This document shows, in pieces, positions 17,062-26,316 of a DNA stretch of 36,251 bases. The first letter of the stretch is position 1; the number at the start of each line of letters is the position of its first letter. Source of the DNA: Desulfuromonas sp. TF (GTDB lineage: Bacteria > Desulfobacterota > Desulfuromonadia > Desulfuromonadales > ATBO01); NCBI RefSeq assembly GCF_000472285.1, contig NZ_KI421424.1:88181-124431 (forward strand), read 5' to 3'. The notes under the pieces are model-generated. The model did no database searches and was not told the DNA's origin. It worked only from the letters and a program-made list of their open reading frames with translations. The position numbers and the translations under genes are program-made.

Positions 17062-17128
17062 GTCATTCGCCGGGTTTTTCGAGGGCATCGCTTAGTCATT
17101 CGACGGATTTTTTCGAGGGCATCATTTT
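17062..17128. repeat. 33-bp imperfect tandem duplication before the Maf gene
   Basis: GTCATTCGCCGGG plus TTTTTCGAGGGCATC at 17062-17089 is repeated as GTCATTCGACGGA plus TTTTTTCGAGGGCATC from 17095, 33 bp away, with one extra T in the second copy. The first copy lies just upstream of the Maf start codon. Confidence 0.7.
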
Positions 17129-17181
17129 GAGGCCCGAAGTTGCGTTCTTTTTACCCCAGCGGCCTCCGAAATGCAATCTTT

Positions 17182-17631
17182 TCAGGCGACGCTGCGATTC
17201 CATGCTGGAGCGGTCTCGCCGACCTCCATGGGGAGTTCCAACTGCTCGGCGTAGTGCCGGGGACGCAGGGCCATCCATCTTCCATCGGCCCGGTAACCGG
17301 TCACCTGCCGCCGCGGCCGGACTTCAAGGGAGGGGAAATTCTCAACGCAGAAAAAGATAGCCGACAGCTCGTCGGCAATTGCCGAAGACACCGTCTCCCG
17401 ACCGGCTTCAGCGACGAAAGCCGGAAGTCCCCTGCCGGGCATCCACTCATCGACAAAAATCACCTCCACTCCGGAACCCACCTCGATCAGCACTTCTCCC
17501 TCTTCAAGACCATTGCCGAGCATTCCGACGACGGAATAGCAGAGCCGCTCGCGCTGTTGACGCTGTTCGACCCGCTGAATGTCGAGATACAGAGCCCTGC
17601 CGTTTTCTTCCTCCATCTGCAGCCAGATCAT
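17182..17631 (-). CDS. Hypothetical protein, 149 aa
   Basis: Not recognised. The start ATG at 17631 has GGAGGTGCGAC directly before it, and the frame N-terminal of it is unconvincing, so the long reading from 17712 is rejected. The product is soluble, moderately acidic and without signal peptide or membrane segment. A mixed alpha/beta middle (EGEVLIEVGSGVEVIFVDEW) is followed by a possibly DNA- or RNA-binding basic patch (VRPRRQVTGYRADGRW). No cysteine pairs or catalytic motif stand out. It sits between the WYL regulator and the Maf gene on the same strand, 113 nt after the regulator. Coding support comes from the ribosome binding site and a clean 150-codon frame. Confidence 0.65.
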   Translation of the reverse strand: MIWLQMEEENGRALYLDIQRVEQRQQRERLCYSVVGMLGNGLEEGEVLIEVGSGVEVIFVDEWMPGRGLPAFVAEAGRETVSSAIADELSAIFFCVENFPSLEVRPRRQVTGYRADGRWMALRPRHYAEQLELPMEVGETAPAWNRSVA

Positions 17632-17744
17632 GTCGCACCTCCTGTTAAGTTGGCGATGTTCTTTCTGACTACAGGTATAAAAGATGACCGTGACAGAATA
17701 CGTCATGGCCATCAGATTTCAGTTTTCCATCTCAGTCTTCGTCT

Positions 17745-18746
17745 TCAGGCCGAAGTCTCCGATTTTTGGAACAGGATTCCTTCCGATAGTCCTTCTAGGA
17801 AGGAAGAGCGCAGGAGAGGCGGAGCGAGGACCTCGACGTGCGGGAGGTAGGAATAGAGCCAGGAGAGGATCTCCTTCTCGCCTCCGGCGCTGAAGGAAAG
17901 AAGGAGGGATCCGCCCTCTTCTTCTTCGAGAATCTGGGCGGGATGCCAGGTACGCTCTCGGATCAGGTGGGCGATTTGGGAGCCGAAGCGCACCCGGATC
18001 TCCATCGGATCGTCATCGATAAGGCCGAAAGCGCTGCCGGTGAGGTCCTCCACCCGGAAAGTATCGGGAACTTCGAAGCGCTCCGTGGTGACGGCCACCT
18101 CCTGCAGACGATCGACCAGGAAGAGGCGCAGGGCTCCGCGGTTGTGGGCGAAGCCACCAAGGTAGAGGGAATCCTTGAAGAAAAGCAGGGTGTAGGGGTC
18201 GAATCGGTAGGTTTCGGGCTCCCTCCGCGGTGGAGCGTAGAGAATCTCGCAGCGATACTGATAAAGAAGAGCCTCACGCAGCTTTTCAAGGATGGGCCGT
18301 CGGGTGCGGTAATCCCTCAGTCCCTGAAAGCGAGGGGCGGCGGCCTCGGCCAGACGTTCGAGATGGGCGACGCTGCGCGGCGGCAGCGAAGAGCGGATCC
18401 GGCCGAAGATGGCGTCGAGATCGTCCTGGAAGGGAGTCCCGGCCAGAAAGGCGAGCTGTCCCCGGCACAGATAAAGGGTCATCAGCTCGTTGAGGGAAAA
18501 GGTGATGGGGGGAATCTTCTTGAACCCGGTGATGAAGCGGTAGAGCATCCGGCCGTCATCCTGCCGCTCGGAGACCAGAGGATAGCCGGCATCGCGAATC
18601 GCCTGCAGGTCGCGATAAACGGTGCGGCGGTCGACGGCGCACTCCTCGGCCAGCTCATCAACCGTGGCTCCGTAGCGCGCCTCCAGCACCCGGATCACAT
18701 CGTGCAGCCGGGCGGCCTGGCTGTATTTCTTCGCGGGCTTGGTCAC
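17745..18746 (-). CDS. WYL-domain transcriptional regulator (HTH + WYL + WCX)
   Basis: The 333-aa protein has an N-terminal DeoR/HTH_11-like winged helix (about residues 10-65, with VDELAEECAVDRRTVYRDLQ as recognition region; wing GYPLVSERQDDGRMLYRF). A central WYL domain follows (about 145-215, EILYAPPRREPETYRFDPY and LFFKDSLYLGGF) and a C-terminal WCX extension (about 235-325). WYL domains are thought to bind nucleic-acid-like or small ligands and control DNA-damage, metabolic or defence genes. No target can be named here. It follows the MazG-like gene by 64 nt, the gap being filled by a 7-bp array. Confidence 0.92.
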   Translation of the reverse strand: MTKPAKKYSQAARLHDVIRVLEARYGATVDELAEECAVDRRTVYRDLQAIRDAGYPLVSERQDDGRMLYRFITGFKKIPPITFSLNELMTLYLCRGQLAFLAGTPFQDDLDAIFGRIRSSLPPRSVAHLERLAEAAAPRFQGLRDYRTRRPILEKLREALLYQYRCEILYAPPRREPETYRFDPYTLLFFKDSLYLGGFAHNRGALRLFLVDRLQEVAVTTERFEVPDTFRVEDLTGSAFGLIDDDPMEIRVRFGSQIAHLIRERTWHPAQILEEEEGGSLLLSFSAGGEKEILSWLYSYLPHVEVLAPPLLRSSFLEGLSEGILFQKSETSA

Positions 18747-18758
18747 GCGGCCTCCGGG

Positions 18759-18814
18759 TATCAGCTGTCAGTTATCGGATATCAGCTGCAAGCTGCAAGC
18801 TATTAAACTATCAG
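18759..18814. repeat. Degenerate 7-bp tandem array (TATCAGC type)
   Basis: TATCAGC, TGTCAGT, TATCGGA, TATCAGC, TGCAAGC, TGCAAGC, TATTAAA, then CTATCAG, in strict 7-nt register. It fills the gap and enters the stop codon of the MazG-like gene (18811-18813). Confidence 0.85.
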
Positions 18815-19185
18815 TCTTTTGATTCCTGGTAATAGGTGTATTTATGTGACTTGCCCCGCACCTTATCCTTGGGATATTTGCGGGTGTTCTTGTCCATTTT
18901 CGCCAGGATGGTTTCGGAGAGGTCCAGATCGAGGGCATTGGAGAGGGAAAGGGCGTAGATGACGATGTCGGCCAACTCCTCGCCGATATCGGCCAGGGCT
19001 TCGGGAGGAAGGTTCTTCGATTCCTCCACGGTGAGCCACTGGAAGTGCTCCATCAGCTCGGCGGCCTCGATAGCGATCGACATTGAGAGGTTCTTGGGGG
19101 TGTGGAACTGCTCCCATTCCCGTTCCCGAACGAACTCCGACATTTTCTCCTTAAGCTGCTTCAGAGTGGTGCGGCTGTCGCTCAT
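18811..19185 (-). CDS. MazG-like nucleotide pyrophosphohydrolase (RS21-C6/iMazG type)
   Basis: Small all-alpha NTP pyrophosphohydrolase of 124 aa. The Mg-binding motif is split as in the family: AIEAAELMEHFQW (ExxE) in helix two and EELADIVIYALSLSNALDLD (ExxD) in helix three. This size and the W after the first motif fit the dCTPase/RS21-C6 group that removes damaged or excess dNTPs, although the substrate is not certain. It starts 40 nt after the guaA stop and is probably in the guaBA transcript. Its last codons (YYQESKD) abut a 7-bp array. Confidence 0.9.
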   Translation of the reverse strand: MSDSRTTLKQLKEKMSEFVREREWEQFHTPKNLSMSIAIEAAELMEHFQWLTVEESKNLPPEALADIGEELADIVIYALSLSNALDLDLSETILAKMDKNTRKYPKDKVRGKSHKYTYYQESKD

Positions 19186-19195
19186 GAAACCCCCA

Positions 19196-19219
19196 TATTG
19201 GTGATTGGTGATTCGTTAC
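19196..19219. repeat. Short 7-bp tandem array (TATTGGT/GATTGGT type)
   Basis: TATTGGT, GATTGGT, GATTCGT, TACCGAC in 7-nt register, occupying most of the 39-nt gap between the guaA stop and the MazG-like gene. Confidence 0.6.
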
Positions 19220-19224
19220 CGACT

Positions 19225-20793
19225 CTACTCCCACTCGATGGTCGCGGGAGGCTTGCTGGAGATGTCGTAGGTCACCCGGTTGATGCCGCGCACCTCGTTG
19301 ATGATGCGGTTGCTGATTCGCGCCAGATCGGCGTAGGGCATCGGATACCAGCCGGCGGTCATGAAGTCTCTGGTCTCCACCGCCCGCAGGGCGATGACGT
19401 ACTCATAGGTGCGGCCGTCCCCCATGACTCCAACGCTTTTGACCGGCAGAAAAACGGCAAAGGCCTGGCTGATCTTGTCGTAGTGGCCGCTCCGGTAGAG
19501 CTCCTCGATGTAGATGGCGTCGGCGGAGCGCAGGATTTCGGCGTACTCCTTCTTCACCTCGCCGAGGATGCGCACGCCCAGCCCGGGGCCCGGGAAGGGA
19601 TGCCGCCAGACCATGCGGTGCGGAAGGCCGAGTTCCTCGCCGATGGCGCGAACCTCGTCCTTGAACAGCTCGCGCAGGGGTTCTAGGAGCTTGAGCTTCA
19701 TATAGTCGGGAAGGCCGCCGACGTTATGGTGGCTCTTGATGTTGTGGGCCTTGCCGGTCTTGGCCCCGGCCGACTCGATGACGTCGGGGTAGATCGTCCC
19801 CTGGGCCAGCCAGTTGGCATCCTTGAGCTTGTTCGACTCCTCCTCGAAGATGTCGACGAAGAGATTTCCGATGATCTTGCGCTTCTTCTCCGGGTCCCGC
19901 TCGCCGGCGAGAGCCGATAAAAAGCGCTCCTCAGCATCGACACGGATCACCTTGACCCCGAGATTCTCGGCGAAAGTCGACATCACCTGATCCCCTTCGC
20001 CCAGGCGCAGCAGGCCGTTGTCGACGAAGACGCAGGTGAGCTGTTCGTCGATGGCGCGGTGGATCAGGGCCGCCGCGACCGAGGAGTCGACGCCGCCGGA
20101 GAGTCCCAGGATGACATGATCGCCGCCGACCTGCTCGCGAATGCGCGCCACGGCATCCTCGATGATCTGCCCCGGCGTCCACTGCCCCGTGCACCCGCAG
20201 ATCTTGCGCACGAAGGTGTCTATGAGCACCTCGCCCCGGGGGGTGTGGTTCACCTCGGGATGGAACTGGACTCCATAGAGACTGCGCTCGACGTTCTGGA
20301 TGGCGCACACCGGGGCATTGTCCGTCCCCGCGACCACCTCGAAGCCGGCCGGCACCTTTTCGACGTGATCGCCGTGACTCATCCATACCGGGCTTTTCCC
20401 CTCGAGAAAGAAGCCGTCGAACAGGGGACCGGGAGCCCCTTTGGGATGAACCTGAAGATCGGCATGTCCGAACTCGCGTTTGCCTGCCGGAACCACCTCG
20501 CCACCGAAATGGCGGGAGAGAAGCTGCATGCCGTAGCAGATGCCGAGAACGGGCACGCCGATTTCGAAAAGCTCCTCCGCGACCGCGGGGGCGCCTTCCT
20601 CGTAGACCGATTTGGGGCCTCCGGAGAGAATGATCCCCTTGGGAGCGAAGGCCCGGATGGCCTCAAGCCCCATGTCGAAAGGGTGCAGCTCGCAGTAGAC
20701 GTGCGCCTCGCGCACCCGCCGGGCGATCAGCTGGGTGTACTGGGAGCCGAAATCGAGGATGAGTATTTTTTCTCTGTGGATGTCCTGCTGCAT
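19225..20793 (-). CDS. guaA: GMP synthase (glutamine-hydrolysing)
   Basis: Converts XMP to GMP using glutamine and ATP. The 522-aa product (E. coli 525) has the class I amidotransferase domain first ([15 protein letters not shown], nucleophile Cys in GICYGMQ, triad His in [11 protein letters not shown]). The ATP-pyrophosphatase domain follows (P-loop [11 protein letters not shown]) and the dimerisation domain ends in PPATIEWE. The ATG at 20793 is chosen because it gives the family N-terminus and has GGAG 10 nt upstream; the frame extends to 20823 without support. It lies 51 nt after guaB on the same strand, forming a guaBA operon, with a perfect palindrome in the gap. Confidence 0.98.
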   Translation of the reverse strand: MQQDIHREKILILDFGSQYTQLIARRVREAHVYCELHPFDMGLEAIRAFAPKGIILSGGPKSVYEEGAPAVAEELFEIGVPVLGICYGMQLLSRHFGGEVVPAGKREFGHADLQVHPKGAPGPLFDGFFLEGKSPVWMSHGDHVEKVPAGFEVVAGTDNAPVCAIQNVERSLYGVQFHPEVNHTPRGEVLIDTFVRKICGCTGQWTPGQIIEDAVARIREQVGGDHVILGLSGGVDSSVAAALIHRAIDEQLTCVFVDNGLLRLGEGDQVMSTFAENLGVKVIRVDAEERFLSALAGERDPEKKRKIIGNLFVDIFEEESNKLKDANWLAQGTIYPDVIESAGAKTGKAHNIKSHHNVGGLPDYMKLKLLEPLRELFKDEVRAIGEELGLPHRMVWRHPFPGPGLGVRILGEVKKEYAEILRSADAIYIEELYRSGHYDKISQAFAVFLPVKSVGVMGDGRTYEYVIALRAVETRDFMTAGWYPMPYADLARISNRIINEVRGINRVTYDISSKPPATIEWE

Positions 20794-20808
20794 TTGCCTA
20801 TCTCCGGT

Positions 20809-20836
20809 GTAGGGGCAATTCATGAATTGCCCCTAC
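20809..20836. repeat. Perfect 28-bp palindrome with GTAGGGGC ends
   Basis: A perfect inverted repeat: GTAGGGGCAATTCA joined directly to TGAATTGCCCCTAC. It lies in the guaB-guaA gap, 8 nt after the guaB stop. It has the same outer ends as the palindromes at 12715-12785 but a different core. There is no T run, so a simple terminator is unlikely. Confidence 0.9.
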
Positions 20837-20843
20837 CGTATCC

Positions 20844-22352
<1,509 letters not shown>

Positions 22353-22364
22353 TTAATCGATGAG

Positions 22365-22392
22365 TCTATAGAAGAAGACGGTTGTGCGTCAA
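22365..22392 (-). promoter_or_regulatory. Predicted sigma70 promoter of guaBA
   Basis: Minus-strand TTGACG, 16-nt spacer, TATAGA, starting 12 nt past the M42 gene stop. The leader would be about 40 nt with AAGGAG before the guaB start. Confidence 0.6.
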
Positions 22393-22403
22393 GGTTAAAA
22401 GGA

Positions 22404-23474
22404 TCAGTTGGGTATGAAACTCCCGCTGTCGTTGATCCTGTACATGAGGGCTGTCAGCAGGCGCACGGTATTCTCGATATCGGCCAGGGAGAGGACCTCG
22501 GAGGGGGAATGCATATAGCGCAGCGGAACACCGACCAGGGCCGTGGCAACGCCGCCGCGGCAAAGCTGCATGACGTTGGCGTCCGTGCCGGTGGCCCGGG
22601 GAGAGCCGGAGATCTGATAGGGAATCCCCTCGCTCCGGGCGGTTTCGACGAGCAGGGCGAAGAGGGCAGGATTGATGTTCGCCCCCCGGGTGATGATCGG
22701 ACCGCCCCCCACCTTTGTCTCACCGACCTCCTTCTTGTCCACGTCTGGAAAGTCGGTCGCAAAGCCGACCTCCACGGCAATGCCGATGTCGGGATTCACA
22801 CCATAGGCGCTGGTGGTGCCGCCGCGCAGACCGAGTTCCTCCTGCACGGTGGAGACGCTGTAGAGATCGACGGGGGCCGCGCCGCGCCGCCGCACTTCCT
22901 GGAGCACGCGGGCGACGATGAACGCCCCCATTTTATCGTCGAAGGCCCTGGAAGTCACCCGGTCCCTCTGAAGGCGCTCCATGCCGACGGCGAAGGTCAC
23001 CGGGTCGCCGACGGCCACCAGAGCCTCGGCTTCGGCCCGGTCGCCGCAGCCGATATCGATGAACTGACTTTTGAACTTGACGACGGTTTCCCGGTCCTTA
23101 GCTTCCATGAGATGGATGGGCTTCTTCCCGACGACCCCCGCCAGCGGACCGGATGCGGCATGAACCTGAACCCTCTGTCCCGGCACCAGGTGGGCGTCGA
23201 CTCCGCCGATGGGAGCAAAGTAGAGGAAGCCGCCGTCGTCTATGTACTTGACCATGAAGCCGATCTCGTCGCAGTGCCCGGCCAGCATCACCCGCGGAGC
23301 CCCTTCCCCTTTCCCCTTGAGCCGGGCGATGACGTTCCCCATCACGTCCGTGCGCACCTCGTCTGCCACCCCTTCCAACTCGCGGCGCAGTACCCGTTGG
23401 GCCGGCTGCTCGAACCCCGATGGGCTGGGGGTTTCCACGAGTTCTTTCAGAAAGTTGAAGTCTTTATCGTTCAT
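22404..23474 (-). CDS. M42-family metallo-aminopeptidase (FrvX-like)
   Basis: Dinuclear-metal aminopeptidase or endoglucanase-like hydrolase of the M42/TET family, 356 aa. Metal ligands can be placed: His in LAGHCDEIGF, Asp in SRAFDDKMGAF, the Glu pair in TVQEELGLRGGTT, Glu in AVEVGF (usually Asp-type position) and His in RYMHSPSEV. TET enzymes form large shells that degrade peptides; the true substrate here is unknown. The ATG at 23474 has AGAGG 8 nt upstream, and the frame N-terminal of it runs into a 7-bp array. It is downstream of the PHP gene on the same strand. Confidence 0.93.
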   Translation of the reverse strand: MNDKDFNFLKELVETPSPSGFEQPAQRVLRRELEGVADEVRTDVMGNVIARLKGKGEGAPRVMLAGHCDEIGFMVKYIDDGGFLYFAPIGGVDAHLVPGQRVQVHAASGPLAGVVGKKPIHLMEAKDRETVVKFKSQFIDIGCGDRAEAEALVAVGDPVTFAVGMERLQRDRVTSRAFDDKMGAFIVARVLQEVRRRGAAPVDLYSVSTVQEELGLRGGTTSAYGVNPDIGIAVEVGFATDFPDVDKKEVGETKVGGGPIITRGANINPALFALLVETARSEGIPYQISGSPRATGTDANVMQLCRGGVATALVGVPLRYMHSPSEVLSLADIENTVRLLTALMYRINDSGSFIPN

Positions 23475-23485
23475 GGGAAAACCTC

Positions 23486-23590
23486 TGTCATTTGTCACTG
23501 GTCATTGGTCACTTGCGGTTGCTGTCCGTAGTCAGTCGTCAATGGTTCTCGCCTTTACAAAGGACAAAGGACTAATGACAAATGACGCTT
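23486..23590. repeat. Degenerate 7-bp tandem arrays (TGTCATT and ACAAAGG types)
   Basis: First array: TGTCATT, TGTCACT, GGTCATT, GGTCACT, TGCGGTT, GCTGTCC, GTAGTCA, GTCGTCA in 7-nt register. A second array follows from 23557: ACAAAGG, ACAAAGG, ACTAATG, ACAAATG. Together they fill the gap between the M42 and PHP genes and end at the PHP stop codon. Confidence 0.9.
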
Positions 23591-23591
23591 T

Positions 23592-24242
23592 TCACTTCAA
23601 CGCCTTCTTCACCAGCTCTTCCGAATTCCGCCGGCACTGCTCGAACTGCTCTTCCGTCAGCCCCGCCCCCAGGGCGATCCTGCGGGCCATTTCTGGGGAG
23701 ACGAGGTCTCCCGGGCCGTGAGCATCGTTGTTGACCACCATGCGGGCGCCGGCGGCCAGGGCCGTGCGGGCCACGTGGCCGTTGGAGAGAGAGTGTCCCT
23801 TGCGGGTGGTGATCTCCAGGCAGATTCCCCGTTCCGCGGCGAGCGCCGCCTCCTCGGCGGTAATCAGTCCGGGATGGGAGAGGATGTCGATGTCCGCCGC
23901 GAGGGCGGCCCGATTGGTTCCGGGCGCCACCGGCTCGGTGAGCGTTTCGCCGTGGCAGACGACGATTCTCGCCCCCAGGGCGCGGACCTCGCCGGCAGCG
24001 GCGGCGATCATCGCCGGAGGAATGTGGGTCAGCTCGATCCCCGGCAGGATGGTGATCCCCCAGGCATCTCCGAGTTCAGCCGCCACCCGGACGAGCCGAG
24101 GAATGATCAGATCGAAATTGGAAAAATCGCCGTGATCCGTGATGGCGATAGCCCTGTATCCGGCCACCGCGGCGCGCCGGGCAAGCTCTACCGGGATCAA
24201 TTCCCCGTCGCTGAACACGGTATGGGTATGCAGGTCGATCAT
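23592..24242 (-). CDS. PHP-domain phosphoesterase (histidinol-phosphatase-like)
   Basis: Metal-dependent phosphoesterase fold of 216 aa. The metal-binding motifs in order are MIDLHTHTVFSDG, AITDHGDFSNFD, ILPGIELTHI, VVCHGETL, DILSHPGLIT and NNDAHGPGDL, all intact. A specific substrate cannot be read from the sequence; it could be histidinol phosphate or a nucleotide. It begins at an ATG preceded by GGAGGAAAA-like sequence on the minus strand and follows miaB by 58 nt, so it may be cotranscribed. A 7-bp array stands on both its sides. Confidence 0.9.
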   Translation of the reverse strand: MIDLHTHTVFSDGELIPVELARRAAVAGYRAIAITDHGDFSNFDLIIPRLVRVAAELGDAWGITILPGIELTHIPPAMIAAAAGEVRALGARIVVCHGETLTEPVAPGTNRAALAADIDILSHPGLITAEEAALAAERGICLEITTRKGHSLSNGHVARTALAAGARMVVNNDAHGPGDLVSPEMARRIALGAGLTEEQFEQCRRNSEELVKKALK

Positions 24243-24261
24243 TCTTTTCCTCCGGAAAAGA

Positions 24262-24333
24262 GGTTTCAGGTATCAGGTCTCAGGTTTCAGGCTCAGCTTT
24301 TCATGATTCCTGATTCCTGGAGCCTGATTCCTC
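24262..24333. repeat. Degenerate 7-bp tandem arrays running into the miaB stop
   Basis: GGTTTCA, GGTATCA, GGTCTCA, GGTTTCA, GGCTCAG in 7-nt register, then from about 24304 TGATTCC, TGATTCC, TGGAGCC, TGATTCC. The second group lies inside the coding region of miaB and encodes its last residues. Confidence 0.9.
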
Positions 24334-25653
24334 AATTTCGCCGAGCTGGCTGTTCTTCCGTGACGCGACGATCCTCACGTTGATGACCTTTCCGACCAGC
24401 GACCAGTCGCCGGCGAAATTGACGATGCGGTTCCAGGTGGTACGGCCGAAAAGCTGGCCGTCCCCCTGTCGGCTCTCCCCTTCAACCAGCACCGGCAGGA
24501 TTTTTCCGCAGTCCCCTTCCCAGATTTCACGGCTGTTCTTCTCCTGCAGGGCCAGCAGACGGTCAAACCGCTCCTGCTTCTCCTTCGCCCCGAGATCGTC
24601 GGAAAGTGCGGCCGCGGCGGTGCCGGGGCGGGGGGAATAAAGGAAAGAGAAGATGTCGGCATAACGCACCTCGGCGGCGAGGCTCAGAGTTTCCTCGAAA
24701 TCCTCCCCGGTCTCTCCCGGGAAACCGACGATAATGTCGGAGGTAAGGCGGATGTCGGGGCATACCGTCTTGAGGCGGCGCACCTTGTCCAGGTATCCTT
24801 CCCGGTCGTAACCGCGGTTCATCAGCTGCAGGATGCGGCTCGAACCGCTCTGCACCGGCAGATGGATATGTGTGCACAGCTTGTCCAGGATGCCGAAGCA
24901 GTCGATCAGCTCGTCGGAGAGATCCTTGGGGTGGGAGGTTGTGAAGCGGATCCGCTCGATTCCTTCGATTTCGTGAACCCGGGCCAGCAGTTCGGCAAAA
25001 GAAAGCTCCCCCGCTTCCTTGCCTCCGTAGGAATTGACGTTCTGCCCGATGAGGGTGACTTCGCGGACGCCACTGTCGGCCAGATGCCGGATTTCGTCGA
25101 GGATCTCGGCGCTGGGACGGCTCACCTCCCGTCCGCGCACGTGAGGGACGACGCAGTACGAACAGAAGTTGTCGCATCCTTGCATAACGGTGACGAAACG
25201 GGTGACCGAATCCCCTTCGGTCCGGACGGGGAAGAGCTGCAGCCGGGTTTCCCTGTCGAGAAACTCGGTCTCGTGGCAGCGCACCCGGTTTTCCTCCACA
25301 CTGCGCACCATTTCAGGGAGCTTGTGCACGTTGTGGGTCCCGAACACCAGGTCGAGATAAGGAAGCTTCCGGAGAAGGCGCTCCCCTTCCTGCTGGGCGA
25401 CGCACCCCCCGACGCCGAGGATGAGGGCCGGGTTCTCGTCCTTGAGGGGCTTGAAGCTCCCCAGGTGCCCGTACACCTTGCGCTCGGCCTTGTCGCGGAC
25501 CGAACAGGTATTGAGCAGGATCAGATCGGCCTCGGCGGCGTCGGCGACCTCCCCGTACCCGATCTGTCGGAGCAGATCGACGATCCGTTCCGAGTCGACC
25601 ACGTTCATCTGGCAACCGAAGGTCTCCAGGTAGAATTTCTTATTCATAAACAC
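24301..25653 (-). CDS. miaB: tRNA-2-methylthio-N6-dimethylallyladenosine synthase MiaB
   Basis: Radical-SAM methylthiotransferase acting on i6A37 of tRNAs reading UNN codons. The 450-aa product has the UPF0004 domain with three cluster cysteines (LETFGCQMN, LLNTCSVRDKA, GVGGCVAQQEG), the radical-SAM motif GCDNFCSYCVVPHVRG, and a C-terminal TRAM domain (about 380-440). AGGA stands 9 nt before the GTG at 25653 and 15 nt before the ATG at 25647, so the GTG is possible; choosing ATG would remove two residues. The C-terminal tail GSRNQES is encoded by 7-bp repeats. A promoter candidate lies just upstream. Confidence 0.97.
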   Translation of the reverse strand: MFMNKKFYLETFGCQMNVVDSERIVDLLRQIGYGEVADAAEADLILLNTCSVRDKAERKVYGHLGSFKPLKDENPALILGVGGCVAQQEGERLLRKLPYLDLVFGTHNVHKLPEMVRSVEENRVRCHETEFLDRETRLQLFPVRTEGDSVTRFVTVMQGCDNFCSYCVVPHVRGREVSRPSAEILDEIRHLADSGVREVTLIGQNVNSYGGKEAGELSFAELLARVHEIEGIERIRFTTSHPKDLSDELIDCFGILDKLCTHIHLPVQSGSSRILQLMNRGYDREGYLDKVRRLKTVCPDIRLTSDIIVGFPGETGEDFEETLSLAAEVRYADIFSFLYSPRPGTAAAALSDDLGAKEKQERFDRLLALQEKNSREIWEGDCGKILPVLVEGESRQGDGQLFGRTTWNRIVNFAGDWSLVGKVINVRIVASRKNSQLGEIEESGSRNQES

Positions 25654-25686
25654 GCGATTAGATCCTTTTCGACAGAATTCGCCGAA

Positions 25687-25715
25687 ATGGTAGTCAATGG
25701 TTCAGGCAAAGTCAA
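25687..25715 (-). promoter_or_regulatory. Predicted sigma70 promoter of miaB
   Basis: Minus-strand TTGACT, 17-nt spacer, TACCAT, located 34 to 62 nt before the start codon. Confidence 0.45.
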
Positions 25716-25726
25716 ACTTAAAAGCC

Positions 25727-25820
25727 GTGATGCGTGACGAGTGATGCGTGACGGGTTTAAAAGCCGGTGATATAGAAAGAGAACCGCTATTGTCACTGAT
25801 CACTGTTCACTGATCACGCT
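25727..25820. repeat. Degenerate 7-bp tandem arrays (GTGATGC and TCACTGA types)
   Basis: GTGATGC, GTGACGA, GTGATGC, GTGACGG at 25727-25754, then TCACTGA, TCACTGT, TCACTGA, TCACGCT from 25793. The second array covers the stop codon (25807-25809) and last codons of the PH-domain gene. Confidence 0.88.
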
Positions 25821-26316
25821 TTACGGTCACGGTCTCCTCCAGCAGATCGGTCGCCCTGCGGGGATACTCCAGACAGTGCAGAACGAGGGGTTTGGATGAA
25901 CGATCCCCATGGATGCGGATGGTCCCCAGGTTCTCAGCCTGATATTTTAGTTGGAAATAGGTCACCTGTGCCAGTGGCAGAGCATTCACTCGCTGCCGGC
26001 GAATCCCGCTGAGAGCCAGGACGCGCCGGTCGGTGATGGCGTAGAAAACCCTTTCCCACTCCAGCCTGGATCGCAGCAGATGACCGAGGGAGAGATACAG
26101 GGCCGCCAGCAGAACGGGCAAAGGTATCCAGGCGATGAAGGAAAGTCCGTAGGCCATGGCGAGCTCGAGTGCGACGATCTGCCAATAGACGGCGATGATC
26201 AGAAGGAAGAGGCCGAACAGGGAATGCCGCCAGTTGCGGAAGGTGAAACACCGCGGCGCAGGCCGTCCCTCCCAGCGCACCGTTTCCCCCTCCCCCAGAA
26301 AGGAAGACCAGTCCAT
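25807..26316 (-). CDS. Bacterial PH-domain membrane protein
   Basis: The 169-aa protein starts with a short segment typical of bPH proteins (GEGETVRWEGRPAP). Two membrane helices follow at about residues 32-53 and 58-78, then a soluble bacterial pleckstrin-homology domain (YAITDRRVLALSGIRRQRVNAL; LAQVTYFQ; GTIRIHG). Function is unknown. Its ATG follows the M48 protease stop with no gap (TAA-ATG), so the two are translationally coupled and probably work together at the membrane. The last codons and stop fall in a 7-bp array. Confidence 0.85.
   Translation of the reverse strand: MDWSSFLGEGETVRWEGRPAPRCFTFRNWRHSLFGLFLLIIAVYWQIVALELAMAYGLSFIAWIPLPVLLAALYLSLGHLLRSRLEWERVFYAITDRRVLALSGIRRQRVNALPLAQVTYFQLKYQAENLGTIRIHGDRSSKPLVLHCLEYPRRATDLLEETVTVKRDQ

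Noticed and set aside
23486-23590. Possible CRISPR array
   Set aside because: Units are only 7 nt, contiguous and degenerate; there are no spacers of 25-40 nt and no cas genes.
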